64,000 nucleotides of DNA from Sinobacterium caligoides (lineage in GTDB: Bacteria > Pseudomonadota > Gammaproteobacteria > Pseudomonadales > Sinobacteriaceae): the NCBI RefSeq assembly GCF_003752585.1, contig NZ_RKHR01000003.1:124001-188000 (forward strand), given 5' to 3'. Below are positions 1-8,691 of this stretch, in pieces. Both the position numbers and the translations under genes were made by a program. The notes beneath the pieces are model-generated. The model was not told the origin of the DNA. It searched no databases and saw only the letters and a program-made list of their open reading frames with translations. Position 1 is the first letter of the stretch. Every line of letters begins with the position of its first letter.

Positions 1-1088
1 ATATCTGGCCCCTGATTGCCCGCCCAGACACGCACCTGACCATCACGATAATCGGCCACCGCATTCATCGGCTCCATCGTCGCATGGGCGAGGTGAGGCG
101 CCCGGTAAGAGGCTGTTAAAGTTATGGTATTAGAGCCGATAAACGGCTCCCCTTCTTCACGAACAACTTCAGCCTCATCCGCAGTCAAAAGACGCTGCTG
201 CTCAACAAAAATCACATCGGTAGAAACACCTTTTCCCGCCGACTCATCCCAGTTAGCCGAGACCAAACCGGCAGCCTTACGCGCAGGCCAATACCCCGTC
301 GCGACGACAGCCACCGCCTCACCTACACGAACGACATGCTTGACCCCATTAACTCTCAAGGCCTCAGCGGCATCGTAATCGATTAACAAGCCACCAATAG
401 AGGGCGAACGTAGCAACACCGCTGTCAGCATATTCTGCTGAACCACATCAATACCAAATTGCGCACTGCCATCAACTTTCTGTTGGGCGTCGACACGACC
501 GATACTTTGGCCAATATACTTAAACGTCGATGATGGCTTCAGCGGCACCCGATCAGGCAAAGGCAATTTAGCAGCTAGCGCCACCAAACGACCATAAGCT
601 AGCGATTGTGTTTCGTGATAGACCTTGCCATCACGTGTTGATAACGCCGAAATATCAGCGCTCAAGGCCTTAGCAGCTGCTTGCAGCAACAAGTGCCGGG
701 CAGTCGCTCCCGCCTCTCGCAGCAATAAATAGTTACCTGCAACCGAATTACTTCCACCAGTAAACTGCAAGCCAACATCGGGGTCCTGGAACTCAGGGTG
801 AATACCTGCAAACTCTATCTTGATCTGGCGAGGGTCAAAATCGAGCTCCTCTCCGACAATTTGCGCGAAGCCGGTCGTAATTCCCTGCCCCATTTCAGCG
901 CGATGAATTTGCAGCCCTACCTCTCCTGATGGCGAGATAGAGAGAAACGCGTTAGGAAGAAAGTCACCTTTTTTTCCATGCGAGTACTGGTCCGAGGAAC
1001 CCCCGCACCCCGTCAAGTGTACCCCTAAAGAAAGGCCTGTACCCGTGACGAGCATCGACTTGATCAAACCACGACGTGTTGTTCTCAT
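1..1088 (-). CDS. Molybdopterin-binding large subunit of a xanthine dehydrogenase/isoquinoline 1-oxidoreductase-type hydroxylase (3' end outside window)
   Basis: About 362 N-terminal residues are present and the gene runs off the left edge. It begins with a twin-arginine signal ([10 protein letters not shown]) followed by a hydrophobic stretch and a lipobox-like LTGC near residue 27, so it is probably Tat-exported, perhaps as a lipoprotein. Family-typical segments follow: [16 protein letters not shown] near residue 70, a GGSNSV motif near residue 110, and HATMEPMNA near the window edge, which matches the molybdopterin-binding stretch of IorB-like large subunits. The ATG lies in an ATGA overlap with the stop of the upstream 2Fe-2S subunit, so the two are translationally coupled. 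IorB-like enzymes hydroxylate aldehydes or N-heterocycles. The substrate here cannot be told. Confidence 0.85.
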   Translation of the reverse strand, partial: MRTTRRGLIKSMLVTGTGLSLGVHLTGCGGSSDQYSHGKKGDFLPNAFLSISPSGEVGLQIHRAEMGQGITTGFAQIVGEELDFDPRQIKIEFAGIHPEFQDPDVGLQFTGGSNSVAGNYLLLREAGATARHLLLQAAAKALSADISALSTRDGKVYHETQSLAYGRLVALAAKLPLPDRVPLKPSSTFKYIGQSIGRVDAQQKVDGSAQFGIDVVQQNMLTAVLLRSPSIGGLLIDYDAAEALRVNGVKHVVRVGEAVAVVATGYWPARKAAGLVSANWDESAGKGVSTDVIFVEQQRLLTADEAEVVREEGEPFIGSNTITLTASYRAPHLAHATMEPMNAVADYRDGQVRVWAGNQGPD

Positions 1089-1564
1089 GATTGCCCCCCA
1101 TCTTGCGGGTCGTAATGACCTACCGCCACTTGTTGAATAGCACGCTTGATTCTAGGATAGGTACCACATCGACAGATATTCCCCGACATAGCTTGATCGA
1201 TCTCTGTTTCACTGGGCTGTTTGTTCTCTGATAACAGCGCTGCTGCTGACATTAGCTGACCTGACTGACAATAGCCGCACTGCGGTACATTGTGCTCTAC
1301 CCATGCACGCTGCAGGGGGTGGTCAGCCGACTCACTCAACCCCTCAATGGTTGTCAACTGCCGCCCTGCAACAGCTGCAATTGGCAAAATACAACTACGT
1401 GTAGCCACACCATCAAGATGTATCGTACAAGCGCCACAGAGACCTGCACCACAACCAAACTTTGTTCCCATTAATCCCAAGTGATCGCGTAATACCCAAA
1501 GCACAGGGGTATCAACACCAACATCAAGGGAAACAGCACTACCATTGACGGTTAGATCAATCAT
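1085..1564 (-). CDS. (2Fe-2S)-binding small subunit of a molybdenum hydroxylase (IorA-like)
   Basis: This 159-residue protein carries the two 2Fe-2S clusters that pass electrons from the molybdenum subunit. The plant-ferredoxin-type motif uses C38, C43, C46 and C58 (CGAGLCGAC), and the helical C-terminal cluster uses C96, C99, C131 and C133 (CGYC...CRCG). The ATG at 1564 was chosen because AGGGTGA lies just upstream and the protein then starts MIDLTVNG, the usual beginning of the family. A longer in-frame extension to 1609 has no such support. It has no signal peptide, so it would be co-exported with its Tat-tagged partner, which overlaps its stop codon. It is the first gene of this unit. Nothing I recognise lies between it and the tRNA genes. 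Confidence 0.9.
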   Translation of the reverse strand: MIDLTVNGSAVSLDVGVDTPVLWVLRDHLGLMGTKFGCGAGLCGACTIHLDGVATRSCILPIAAVAGRQLTTIEGLSESADHPLQRAWVEHNVPQCGYCQSGQLMSAAALLSENKQPSETEIDQAMSGNICRCGTYPRIKRAIQQVAVGHYDPQDGGQS

Positions 1565-1844
1565 ATTCACCCTGCAGATTCTTATTATTCGTGTCGGGCT
1601 TACTAACAACCCACTCCATGATTATCAGTCTGTCAAAATATTTAAAAGACTTGATAGATTACAGCATATTAACTCTTTTAATACGGCGGGGGTATCACCC
1701 ATTAGTCCTTGCCAGCATAACAAAGTACGAGCTTAGGTAAGAACAAGCAAATTAGCCTGCAGAGTAGGAAGAGAGTACAGCGTTTAAATAGGTGAACAGG
1801 AAAGCAGGAGGGAACTTAAGAAAAAAGCTTGAAAAGAAAAATAA

Positions 1845-1921
1845 TGGGGTGGATGACGGGGATTGAACCCGCGACCACCGGAATCACAATCCGGGGCTCT
1901 ACCGACTGAGCTACATCCACC
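1845..1921 (-). tRNA. tRNA-His (GUG), copy 2
   Basis: This is a full cloverleaf with anticodon GTG in the loop GATTGTGATT, a T-loop TTCAATC and an encoded CCA. The extra G at position -1, typical of histidine tRNA, is encoded (complement of 1921) and pairs with the discriminator C. The sequence is identical to the copy at 2667-2743. It is the last gene of the downstream Pro-His unit. A T-rich stretch follows, but I see no convincing terminator hairpin. Confidence 0.97.
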
Positions 1922-1956
1922 ACTAACTTCTTAATACTATAGACAGCATAAGAAAG

Positions 1957-2033
1957 TGGTCGGGGTAGAGAGATTCGAACTCCCGACATCCTGCTCCCAA
2001 AGCAGGCGCGCTACCAGACTGCGCTATACCCCG
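1957..2033 (-). tRNA. tRNA-Pro (UGG), copy 4
   Basis: This is a 77-nt cloverleaf with anticodon TGG inside CTTTGGGAG, the acceptor CGGGGTA/TACCCCG and an encoded CCA. It is identical to the three other proline tRNA genes of the window. It is the first gene of the separate Pro-His unit and lies about 45 nt downstream of the predicted start site of its own promoter. Confidence 0.97.
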
Positions 2034-2083
2034 TTTCGATACTAGATCGAGCTGACTAGGCTTAACCCTTGCCAGCGGCGTGC

Positions 2084-2111
2084 ATAATAAGCGTTTTAGA
2101 TTTAAGGTCAA
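2084..2111 (-). promoter_or_regulatory. Sigma-70 promoter of the downstream tRNA-Pro/tRNA-His unit
   Basis: On the minus strand TTGACC (complement of 2106-2111) is followed after 16 nt by TATTAT (complement of 2084-2089). The GC-rich discriminator CACGCCGCTG (2073-2082) follows. The same 10-mer follows the -10 box of the other tRNA promoter at 2991-3019. GC-rich discriminators are typical of stable-RNA promoters under stringent control. Confidence 0.75.
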
Positions 2112-2444
2112 CCCTTAATTAACAAAAACCGCATAAAGAGCAAAACTATCTCAGTAATCAAACAATTCTGTTCGATATATCAGCACCATAATTGCCATTT
2201 TAACGTTCATAAAGAGCAGCAAAACGATGCCTAGCGTCAACAGAACACTTCTTCCTAGAGCGACCTTTCAGCACACAAGCTCTTAATCTACATGTCACAC
2301 GCAAGTAAGCTTTGAGCACGTTGTTTTAAGGGCACTGCTTTGAGTACACAACGTATAAATAAATAACGAGCAGAAAGAACAGGAGCCAATAAATTTAGCC
2401 GGGGCAATAGAACAAAAAGGGACTTAAATGACGAATGGAATATA
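2112..2444. other. Spacer between the two tRNA units
   Basis: About 330 nt with no convincing gene. I looked for a degenerate tRNA, for example the leucine tRNA found in this context in enterics, and saw no cloverleaf remnants. Open frames here are short and lack ribosome-binding sites. Confidence 0.5.
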
Positions 2445-2521
2445 TGGTCGGGGTAGAGAGATTCGAACTCCCGACATCCTGCTCCCAAAGCAGGCGCGCT
2501 ACCAGACTGCGCTATACCCCG
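2445..2521 (-). tRNA. tRNA-Pro (UGG), copy 3
   Basis: A 77-nt cloverleaf with anticodon TGG and encoded CCA, identical to the other proline copies. It is the last gene of the upstream five-gene unit, 30 nt after the preceding proline tRNA. This is a recent-looking tandem duplication, since the mature sequences are identical while the spacers differ. Confidence 0.97.
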
Positions 2522-2551
2522 ATAAAGATAAACAAGAAGACAAAATTGAAG

Positions 2552-2628
2552 TGGTCGGGGTAGAGAGATTCGAACTCCCGACATCCTGCTCCCAAAGCAG
2601 GCGCGCTACCAGACTGCGCTATACCCCG
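2552..2628 (-). tRNA. tRNA-Pro (UGG), copy 2
   Basis: A 77-nt cloverleaf with anticodon TGG and encoded CCA, identical to the other proline copies. It lies 38 nt after tRNA-His in the direction of transcription, which matches the Arg-His-...-Pro order of the argX-hisR-leuT-proM operon of enterics but without the leucine gene. Confidence 0.97.
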
Positions 2629-2666
2629 TTCAATATTGTTTGCTGTGCCCACTCTATGAGGAAGAA

Positions 2667-2743
2667 TGGGGTGGATGACGGGGATTGAACCCGCGACCAC
2701 CGGAATCACAATCCGGGGCTCTACCGACTGAGCTACATCCACC
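2667..2743 (-). tRNA. tRNA-His (GUG), copy 1
   Basis: A full cloverleaf with anticodon GTG, encoded CCA and the encoded extra 5' G (complement of 2743). It lies 25 nt after tRNA-Arg in the direction of transcription and is identical to the copy at 1845-1921. Confidence 0.97.
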
Positions 2744-2768
2744 ACAACAACGGTCACTCACTTTATAA

Positions 2769-2845
2769 TGGCGCGCCCACCAGGACTCGAACCTGGGACC
2801 TACGGCTTAGAAGGCCGTTGCTCTATCCAGCTGAGCTATAGGCGC
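2769..2845 (-). tRNA. tRNA-Arg (UCU)
   Basis: A 77-nt cloverleaf. The acceptor GCGCCTA pairs with TGGGCGC through one G-U pair, the anticodon is TCT within CCTTCTAAG, the discriminator is G and CCA is encoded. It reads AGA codons. It is the only arginine tRNA in the window and lies 13 nt after the first proline tRNA. Confidence 0.96.
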
Positions 2846-2858
2846 CCTACACCAAAAG

Positions 2859-2935
2859 TGGTCGGGGTAGAGAGATTCGAACTCCCGACATCCTGCTCCC
2901 AAAGCAGGCGCGCTACCAGACTGCGCTATACCCCG
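2859..2935 (-). tRNA. tRNA-Pro (UGG), copy 1
   Basis: A 77-nt cloverleaf with anticodon TGG and encoded CCA, identical to the other three copies. It is the first gene of the Pro-Arg-His-Pro-Pro unit, about 50 nt downstream of the predicted transcription start. Confidence 0.97.
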
Positions 2936-2990
2936 TGACTGTCATAAACAGCATTGCTAGCACCAACCATGGTCGGTGACAGCGGCGTGA

Positions 2991-3019
2991 ATATTAATGA
3001 TTCCCCCGTGATTCGTCAA
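2991..3019 (-). promoter_or_regulatory. Sigma-70 promoter of the five-gene tRNA unit
   Basis: On the minus strand TTGACG (complement of 3014-3019) and TAATAT (complement of 2991-2996) are separated by 17 nt, close to consensus. The GC-rich discriminator CACGCCGCTG (2980-2989) follows, as in the second tRNA promoter. The arrangement suggests strong, growth-rate-controlled transcription of the tRNA genes. Confidence 0.8.
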
Positions 3020-3154
3020 CGGCTATCTCTAACTATTTCTGCTTATTAGCTCGATGCATCCGCTACCTTGATAGAAAACACCTTCTTAGCCAACACTCCA
3101 CTAGACTCCCTTTCGATCAATAACATAAGCATCTTCTGACCAAGTGATCAGGTT

Positions 3155-3183
3155 TTGCATAGATGATGACGTGGTGCGACAAT
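3155..3183 (+). promoter_or_regulatory. Possible folD promoter
   Basis: TTGCAT (3155-3160), a 17-nt spacer and GACAAT (3178-3183) lie about 80 nt before folD. The match is moderate. The rest of the 2936-3262 spacer holds the divergent tRNA promoter and nothing else I recognise. Confidence 0.4.
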
Positions 3184-3262
3184 AGCGCCGCTTCAAGCTT
3201 GCTCGTCACCTAAAGTTGTACGAGTCAACCAAACAGCCTTTTATTGAATCATAGGATACTCG

Positions 3263-4108
3263 ATGTCAGCTCTCGTTCTCGATGGAAAAACTCTCGCTCA
3301 ACGTACTGAAGAGCAGCTCTCGCTGCGCGTGGCAGCTCTGAAAGAAAAGAGCGGTGGCCAAACACCGATACTGGCAACAATCTTAGTCGGTGACGACCCG
3401 TCTTCTGCCACCTATGTGAAGATGAAAGGCAATGCCTGTCGTCGCGTCGGCATGGACTCTCTTAAGATTGAGATGCCGGCCAGCACCACAACAGAAGAGC
3501 TACTCAGTAAAATCGACGCTCTCAATAATGACGCTAACGTTCACGGTATCCTTTTACAACACCCTGTCCCTGAACAGATCGATGAGCGCGCCTGTTTTGA
3601 TGCCATCGACTTGAACAAAGACGTCGACGGCGTCACCTGCCTTGGCTTTGGTCGCATGGCAATGGGGGAAGAGGCCTACGGCTCTGCCACACCTGCAGGC
3701 ATCATGCGTATTCTTGAGGGCTACAACATCGAGCTCAGCGGCAAGCATGCCGTCGTTGTTGGTCGCAGCCCCATCCTTGGCAAGCCAATGGCGTTGATGC
3801 TACTGAACGCCAACTGCACCGTCACCGTCTGCCACTCTCGCACCCAAAACTTGCCTGAGCACATCAAGCAAGCTGACATTGTTGTTGGCGCCGTAGGTAT
3901 CCCAGAGTTCATCAAAGGCGAGTGGATTAAAGAAGGTGCCGTAGTAGTCGACGCCGGTTACCACAATGGCGGCCTCGGCGACATTGAGCTCAGCGCAATT
4001 GTTGGTAAGGCCTCTGCTTATACCCCCGTCCCTGGCGGTGTAGGCCCCATGACCATCAACACGCTTATTCTCCAGAGTGTCGCTGCCGCCGAGGCGAAGC
4101 TAAAGTAA
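3263..4108 (+). CDS. folD: Bifunctional methylenetetrahydrofolate dehydrogenase / methenyltetrahydrofolate cyclohydrolase
   Basis: FolD interconverts 5,10-methylene- and 10-formyl-tetrahydrofolate in the cytosol, using NADP. The 281 residues match the usual family length. The Y51-x-x-x-K55 pair (YVKMK) is the catalytic tyrosine/lysine, LQHPVP and DVDGV form the substrate site, and [12 protein letters not shown] is the Rossmann cofactor loop. [10 protein letters not shown] lies near the C-terminus. AGGA at 3253-3256 supports the ATG. The [13 protein letters not shown] and [11 protein letters not shown] signatures resemble the FolD subtype I know from Actinobacteria rather than the LPLP / GASNIVGRP type of Pseudomonas, although the locus is the usual one beside tRNA genes and cysS. 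It may have replaced the ancestral copy. Confidence 0.95.
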   Translation: MSALVLDGKTLAQRTEEQLSLRVAALKEKSGGQTPILATILVGDDPSSATYVKMKGNACRRVGMDSLKIEMPASTTTEELLSKIDALNNDANVHGILLQHPVPEQIDERACFDAIDLNKDVDGVTCLGFGRMAMGEEAYGSATPAGIMRILEGYNIELSGKHAVVVGRSPILGKPMALMLLNANCTVTVCHSRTQNLPEHIKQADIVVGAVGIPEFIKGEWIKEGAVVVDAGYHNGGLGDIELSAIVGKASAYTPVPGGVGPMTINTLILQSVAAAEAKLK

Positions 4109-4134
4109 GCTTCTCATGGTAGATCGCTAGCTAT

Positions 4135-4162
4135 AAAAAAACCGGCCACTGGCCGGTTTTTT
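4135..4162. terminator. Bidirectional terminator between folD and cysS
   Basis: An A-tract, the stem ACCGGCC/GGCCGGT with a short loop, and a T-tract. A-rich and T-rich flanks make it work for both convergent genes. Confidence 0.9.
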
Positions 4163-4179
4163 ATTGCGAAAGTGAAATA

Positions 4180-5583
4180 CTATTCGCGACGCCAGGTGGT
4201 ACCACCCGCTCCATCTTCCAACACGACGCCCTGCTCTTTCAGCAAGTCACGAACCTCGTCGGCACGTTGGAAGTTACGATCAGCCTTGGCTTGAATACGT
4301 TCGGCGATTAGCGTATCAATCTGCTCTGCAGAGATAGCAGCCCCCCCCAAACCGGATTGCATATAGCTATCGACATTCTCTAACAACAAACCAAGAGTCG
4401 CCGCCATGCTCTTCAATACCTGCGCTAAATCATCGGCATTATCAGCTTGCTGCTTTGTCGCGGTATTTAGCTCCCTCACAGCCTCAAACAGCACCGAAAT
4501 AGCCAGCGCTGTGTTGAAGTCGTCATCCATCGCCTCACGGAAAGCCTTCACATGCGAGTTTTCATCATCGAATTCACAAAGATCCAACGCTTTGACATGC
4601 TCGTAGCCTCGGATACCAGTGTAGAGGCGGTCGAGCTCAACCTTCGCTGTCTTTAAATTCTCTTCAGAGTAATTTATCGGGCTACGATAATGACTGCGTA
4701 CCAACACATAACGCACCACCTCATGGTGATATTTCTCGAGGATCTCACGGATAGTAAAGAAATTGCCTAATGACTTCGACATCTTTTCACCATCCACTCG
4801 CACAGCACCGGCATGCATCCAATAGCGAGCAAACTCTTTATCGTTAGCAGCTTCAGACTGAGCGATCTCATTCTCATGATGAGGGAACGGCAAATCAGGG
4901 CCCCCACCATGAATATCGAAAGTTTCACCTAGGCAGCACTTAGTCATCGCAGAGCACTCAATATGCCAACCAGGACGACCTGCCCCCCATGGCGAAGGCC
5001 AGCTAACGTCATCGACATTAGCCGACTTCCACAATGCGAAGTCACGAGGGTCTTCTTTGATATCACCGGTTTCGATGCGCGCACCAGCGAGTAACTCTTC
5101 CGGATTTTTGTTCGATAGCTTGCCATAACCTTCAAACTTAGCGACACGATAATAGACATCACCATTATCGCAGGCATAAGCGTAACCCTTCTCGATCAGG
5201 TTCTGAGTCATGGCAATGATTTCATCGATATAAGCCGTTGCACGAGGCTCAATATCAGGGCGAGCGACGCCTAGCGCTTTCTCATCTTCATGCATAAAGG
5301 CAATAAAGCGATCCGTTAGATCAGTAAAGGCTTCGCCATTATCCGCCGCACGATTGATGATCTTATCGTCAATATCGGTGATGTTACGCACGTAGGTCAC
5401 ATCATAACCACTGGCACGCATGTATTTTGTAATCACATCGAAAGCAACTAGCACGCGCGCATGGCCGAGGTGACAATAGTCGTAGACCGTCATGCCGCAA
5501 ACATACATACGAATCTTCCCTTCTTCTAAGGGAACGAATTCTTGCTTACTGTTCGATAATGTACTGTAAATTTTTAAGGCCAT
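4180..5583 (-). CDS. cysS: Cysteinyl-tRNA synthetase
   Basis: A class I aminoacyl-tRNA synthetase of 467 residues (E. coli 461) that charges tRNA-Cys in the cytosol. The first zinc ligand C29 (YVCGMTVYDYCHLGHAR) and the HIGH signature H38-L39-G40-H41 are near the N-terminus. GWHIECSAM and the HHENE motif supply the remaining zinc ligands, and KMSKSLGNFF is the KMSKS loop. The C-terminal part is the anticodon-binding helical domain. It lies 65 nt downstream of glnS on the same strand, the arrangement known from Pseudomonas, so the two are likely co-transcribed and end at the bidirectional terminator shared with folD. Confidence 0.97.
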   Translation of the reverse strand: MALKIYSTLSNSKQEFVPLEEGKIRMYVCGMTVYDYCHLGHARVLVAFDVITKYMRASGYDVTYVRNITDIDDKIINRAADNGEAFTDLTDRFIAFMHEDEKALGVARPDIEPRATAYIDEIIAMTQNLIEKGYAYACDNGDVYYRVAKFEGYGKLSNKNPEELLAGARIETGDIKEDPRDFALWKSANVDDVSWPSPWGAGRPGWHIECSAMTKCCLGETFDIHGGGPDLPFPHHENEIAQSEAANDKEFARYWMHAGAVRVDGEKMSKSLGNFFTIREILEKYHHEVVRYVLVRSHYRSPINYSEENLKTAKVELDRLYTGIRGYEHVKALDLCEFDDENSHVKAFREAMDDDFNTALAISVLFEAVRELNTATKQQADNADDLAQVLKSMAATLGLLLENVDSYMQSGLGGAAISAEQIDTLIAERIQAKADRNFQRADEVRDLLKEQGVVLEDGAGGTTWRRE

Positions 5584-5648
5584 TACGCTACTTCTCTAAT
5601 GCTTTACTGATGGACAGGCTGCCGGCAATGGGCAGCCAACCTAACGTT

Positions 5649-7340
5649 TTACTTTTTACTCTTAGACTCAACAAGGCTGATCGTCTTATTAAAGACCAAG
5701 CGCCCCTCACCATACTCATAACGGTCGGCAACAAAATAGCCCTCACGCTCGAACTGGAAAGATTGTTCCGGGGTGGTATTTGCCAGCGACGGCTCTACCC
5801 AACAGCCCTCTAGCGCGTGCAATGAGTTATCAGTAAGATGGGCCATATAATCACGTCCGCCAAAGTCAGGCGCCTCATGATCAAACAAGCGCTCATAAAT
5901 ACGTACCGTGGCTTTCTGCGCTAGTGTCGCTGACACCCAGTGGATTACACCGCGTGGCTTAACACCCTCCGGCGGTGTCTCACCGACAGTCCCAGGCACC
6001 AGCGACGCTTTGATCTCAGTGATTGTACCCTGCTCATCCTTAACAACCTCTTCGGCCTTGATGACATAGCCGCCACGCAGACGAACATACTCACCAAAGA
6101 CAAGACGCTTAAACTTCTTACGAGATAACGTAGTATCTTCGGTAAAGTCAGCGCGGTCGATGTAAAGGGTTTCCGTAAACGGTAGCTGACGCTCTCCCAT
6201 CTCAGGCTTGTTCGGGTGACACGGCTGAGTCATCATCTCAACCCCGTCCATCGCCTTGGCTTGATCGAAGTTGGTGATCGACAGCTTAACGGCGTTCATC
6301 ACACACATTGCTCGTGGCGCGTTGTCGTTGAGGTCGGTACGGATTGCGTGCTCTAGCATGCCCATATCGACAATACCGCCAGCACGATTAACACCGACCA
6401 TCTCAGAGAAGTTACGCAAAGCCTGGGCAGAGTAGCCGCGACGACGCATACCTGAAATTGTCGGCATACGCGGATCATCCCAACCCTCGACAACTCCTTC
6501 ATCGACTAACGACTTCAACTTGCGCTTACTGGTCACCGTATAGTTGATATTCAAACGAGAGAATTCATACTGCTTAGGCTGGCTCGGCACCGGCAAATTT
6601 TCGATAAACCACTCATACAGCGGTCTATGCCCCTCAAACTCAAGCGTACAGATAGAGTGCGTAATACCTTCGAGCGCATCTGATTGGCCATGAGTAAAAT
6701 CATAGATCGGATAAATGCACCACTTATCACCGGTCTGATGATGCGGAACCTTGCGAATACGATAAATGATAGGGTCTCGCATATTCATGTTAGGCGACGA
6801 CATATCGATCTTAGCGCGAAGCGCGCAAGCGCCCTCCTCGAAACCACCATCGCGCATCTTCTCAAAAAGCGCTAAGTTTTCCTCTACACTTCGCTCACGA
6901 TAAGGACTGTTTTTACCGGGCTGCTTTAAGTTGCCACGGTATTCCTTTGCTTGCTCTGCATTCAAATCACAGACGTAGGCATTGCCTGCCTTAATCAGAT
7001 AGATCGCATAATCATAGAGCGTATCAAAGTAGTCTGATGAATAGCGAACATCACCAGCCCAATCAAACCCTAACCACTTAACATCTTCTTGAATCGCATC
7101 GATAAATTCTTGGCTTTCTTTTTCTGGGTTGGTGTCATCAAAACGTAAATTGCAACGCCCTTGATACTTCATCGCCAAACCAAAGTTGACACAGATCGAG
7201 TGTGCATGACCAATATGCAGAAACCCATTAGGCTCCGGTGGAAAACGTGTGACAACTTCCTGGTGTTTACCAGAGGCCAAGTCTTCATCAATTATGGCGT
7301 GTAAAAAGTTATTAGCACTCGCGGTAGTGTCGTTGCTCAT
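5649..7340 (-). CDS. glnS: Glutaminyl-tRNA synthetase
   Basis: A class I synthetase of 563 residues (E. coli 554) that charges tRNA-Gln. The HIGH region reads PPEPNGFLHIGHAHS and the KMSKS equivalent is VTSKRK, both diagnostic of GlnRS. ATG 7340 (MSNDTTAS) is preferred over an in-frame TTG at 7355, because the TTG has no ribosome-binding site and would add only five residues. The presence of GlnRS suggests that tRNA-Gln is charged directly, as in other gammaproteobacteria. cysS follows after 65 nt. Confidence 0.97.
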   Translation of the reverse strand: MSNDTTASANNFLHAIIDEDLASGKHQEVVTRFPPEPNGFLHIGHAHSICVNFGLAMKYQGRCNLRFDDTNPEKESQEFIDAIQEDVKWLGFDWAGDVRYSSDYFDTLYDYAIYLIKAGNAYVCDLNAEQAKEYRGNLKQPGKNSPYRERSVEENLALFEKMRDGGFEEGACALRAKIDMSSPNMNMRDPIIYRIRKVPHHQTGDKWCIYPIYDFTHGQSDALEGITHSICTLEFEGHRPLYEWFIENLPVPSQPKQYEFSRLNINYTVTSKRKLKSLVDEGVVEGWDDPRMPTISGMRRRGYSAQALRNFSEMVGVNRAGGIVDMGMLEHAIRTDLNDNAPRAMCVMNAVKLSITNFDQAKAMDGVEMMTQPCHPNKPEMGERQLPFTETLYIDRADFTEDTTLSRKKFKRLVFGEYVRLRGGYVIKAEEVVKDEQGTITEIKASLVPGTVGETPPEGVKPRGVIHWVSATLAQKATVRIYERLFDHEAPDFGGRDYMAHLTDNSLHALEGCWVEPSLANTTPEQSFQFEREGYFVADRYEYGEGRLVFNKTISLVESKSKK

Positions 7341-7530
7341 GTAGCAGAATTCCAATTATAAACAGCAGTAGAGGACCCATAACAAGCCGGCTCTGGCGAA
7401 CCCGGTCTAAACGGCATCCCATCATATAGCTTGCAGTGAAAATAAAGGCGTCAGTATAACGCCTAGTCGACATCGTTAAAACCGCTGCCAAGTAGTATTA
7501 AGTCATGTATCGATCTATTAAAGAGGAAAA

Positions 7531-7977
7531 CTAGTCGTTGCTCTCAGAAGAGGATTGTAAGAACGTTACAATCTGCTGCAGCTCTTGCTCAGTGTAGGTG
7601 CGGCCGAAATGATCACAGCGCCGTTCTAACTCCTCAACCTTTTGCTTGAGCAGCTTATTTTCCTGTTCCAATTGTTGCAGACGGACATCAACAGCGTCCT
7701 CCACTATAGGTGCCGACGCAGCCGACTGCCCCATATAAGGGATAATATAAACTTGCTTACCTTGATGCCCATCCACACGCTGGCAGATCGATGAGCCTGC
7801 TGCAGACACCACGCGAACCGAAAGCCGCTTCATGCTCAGCAACCTACGTAACTGTGGCGTAAACTTCATACGCGTAAGGCCAGAGGCGGCGATTAAGTCT
7901 TTCAGGGCCATTGAATCGCTGCTCGCAAAAGCATCTATGATCTGTTGAGCAGCGGGACTCAACGATTGATTATCCAC
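7531..7977 (-). CDS. Unknown protein with N-terminal winged-helix-like region and C-terminal coiled coil
   Basis: I do not recognise a named family. The 148 residues split into two parts. Residues 5-60 (LSPAAQQIIDAF, then LKDLIAASGL, then RRLLSMKRLSV) look like the helices of a winged helix. After a short Ala/Ser-rich linker comes a heptad-type coiled coil (LQQLEQENKLLKQKVEELE, about residues 93-111) and a C-terminal helix. The GTG at 7977 was chosen because a full GGAGG (7987-7991) lies 9 nt upstream; a GTG further out at 7998 would contain that site. It is a single gene between glnS and the divergent ppiB. A dimeric DNA-binding or adaptor role is only inferred. Confidence 0.75.
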   Translation of the reverse strand: MDNQSLSPAAQQIIDAFASSDSMALKDLIAASGLTRMKFTPQLRRLLSMKRLSVRVVSAAGSSICQRVDGHQGKQVYIIPYMGQSAASAPIVEDAVDVRLQQLEQENKLLKQKVEELERRCDHFGRTYTEQELQQIVTFLQSSSESND

Positions 7978-8074
7978 GTAAACATGCCTCCATGACACGA
8001 ATGTTAATCGAAGCTACTGATCATGACTAGGCTCTACGAAGAGGTCAATAGCGTAACGCTATTTGTTCAGCTAC

Positions 8075-8104
8075 TTTACTCCGAGCTAGTAGGCTACGTA
8101 TAAT
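8075..8104 (+). promoter_or_regulatory. Probable ppiB-lpxH promoter
   Basis: TTTACT (8075-8080), an 18-nt spacer and a perfect TATAAT (8099-8104), about 65 nt before the ppiB start codon. Confidence 0.55.
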
Positions 8105-8170
8105 TGATCGGTTATTTACATGTCACTCTTTGAGTGGCTACTTTTTTCCGACTCACTATCGAGAATCATC

Positions 8171-8671
8171 ATGCCTCAAGTTACCCTACACACCAGCAAA
8201 GGCGACGTCGTCATTGAGCTTAACGCTGAAAAAGCACCAATAACTGTTGCTAACTTCCTTCAATATGCGGAGTCTGGCTTCTATGATGGTGTTATCTTTC
8301 ACCGTGTAATCCCAGGATTCATGGTCCAAGGTGGCGGCATGCTTGCCGACATGAGCGAGAAGAACACCGAAGCGAATATCACTAACGAAGCCGACAACGG
8401 CCTAGCCAACGAACGTGGAACCATTGCCATGGCTCGTACCAACGAACCTCACTCGGCTTCTGCGCAGTTTTTTATCAACGTCGCCAACAACGGCTTCCTC
8501 AACCACACAAGCCCAACCCCGCAGGGCTGGGGTTACGCTGTATTCGGTAAAGTTACTGAAGGCATGGATGTAGTTGATAAGATCGAGAAGGTTGATACCG
8601 CTAACAGCGGATACCACGGCGACGTTCCAGTTGACCCCATCACCATCAACAGCACCACAGTCGTTAATTAA
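8171..8671 (+). CDS. ppiB: Peptidyl-prolyl cis-trans isomerase B (cyclophilin type)
   Basis: A cytosolic cyclophilin of 166 residues without signal peptide, which speeds proline cis/trans isomerisation during folding. Family motifs in order are [21 protein letters not shown] (with the catalytic arginine), [18 protein letters not shown] and [18 protein letters not shown]. The ATG at 8171 ([11 protein letters not shown]) is preferred over an upstream in-frame ATG at 8120, since homologues start there and the extension would carry a 17-residue hydrophobic stretch unlike PpiB. lpxH follows after 20 nt, an operon conserved in Pseudomonas. Confidence 0.95.
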   Translation: MPQVTLHTSKGDVVIELNAEKAPITVANFLQYAESGFYDGVIFHRVIPGFMVQGGGMLADMSEKNTEANITNEADNGLANERGTIAMARTNEPHSASAQFFINVANNGFLNHTSPTPQGWGYAVFGKVTEGMDVVDKIEKVDTANSGYHGDVPVDPITINSTTVVN

Positions 8672-8691
8672 TCTGCTTTAAGGCCGAAGTT

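Noticed and set aside
2112-2444. Possible leftover leucine tRNA between the two tRNA units
   Set aside because: No acceptor, T-loop or anticodon arm could be assembled from the spacer.
1923-2757. Several minus- and plus-strand reading frames of 60-98 codons across the tRNA genes
   Set aside because: They share a repeated peptide (RGIAQSGSAPALGAGCREFES) which is only the translation of the identical tRNA-Pro genes. They have no ribosome-binding sites.
7341-7355. TTG start for glnS five codons upstream
   Set aside because: No ribosome-binding site, and the ATG at 7340 matches homologue starts.
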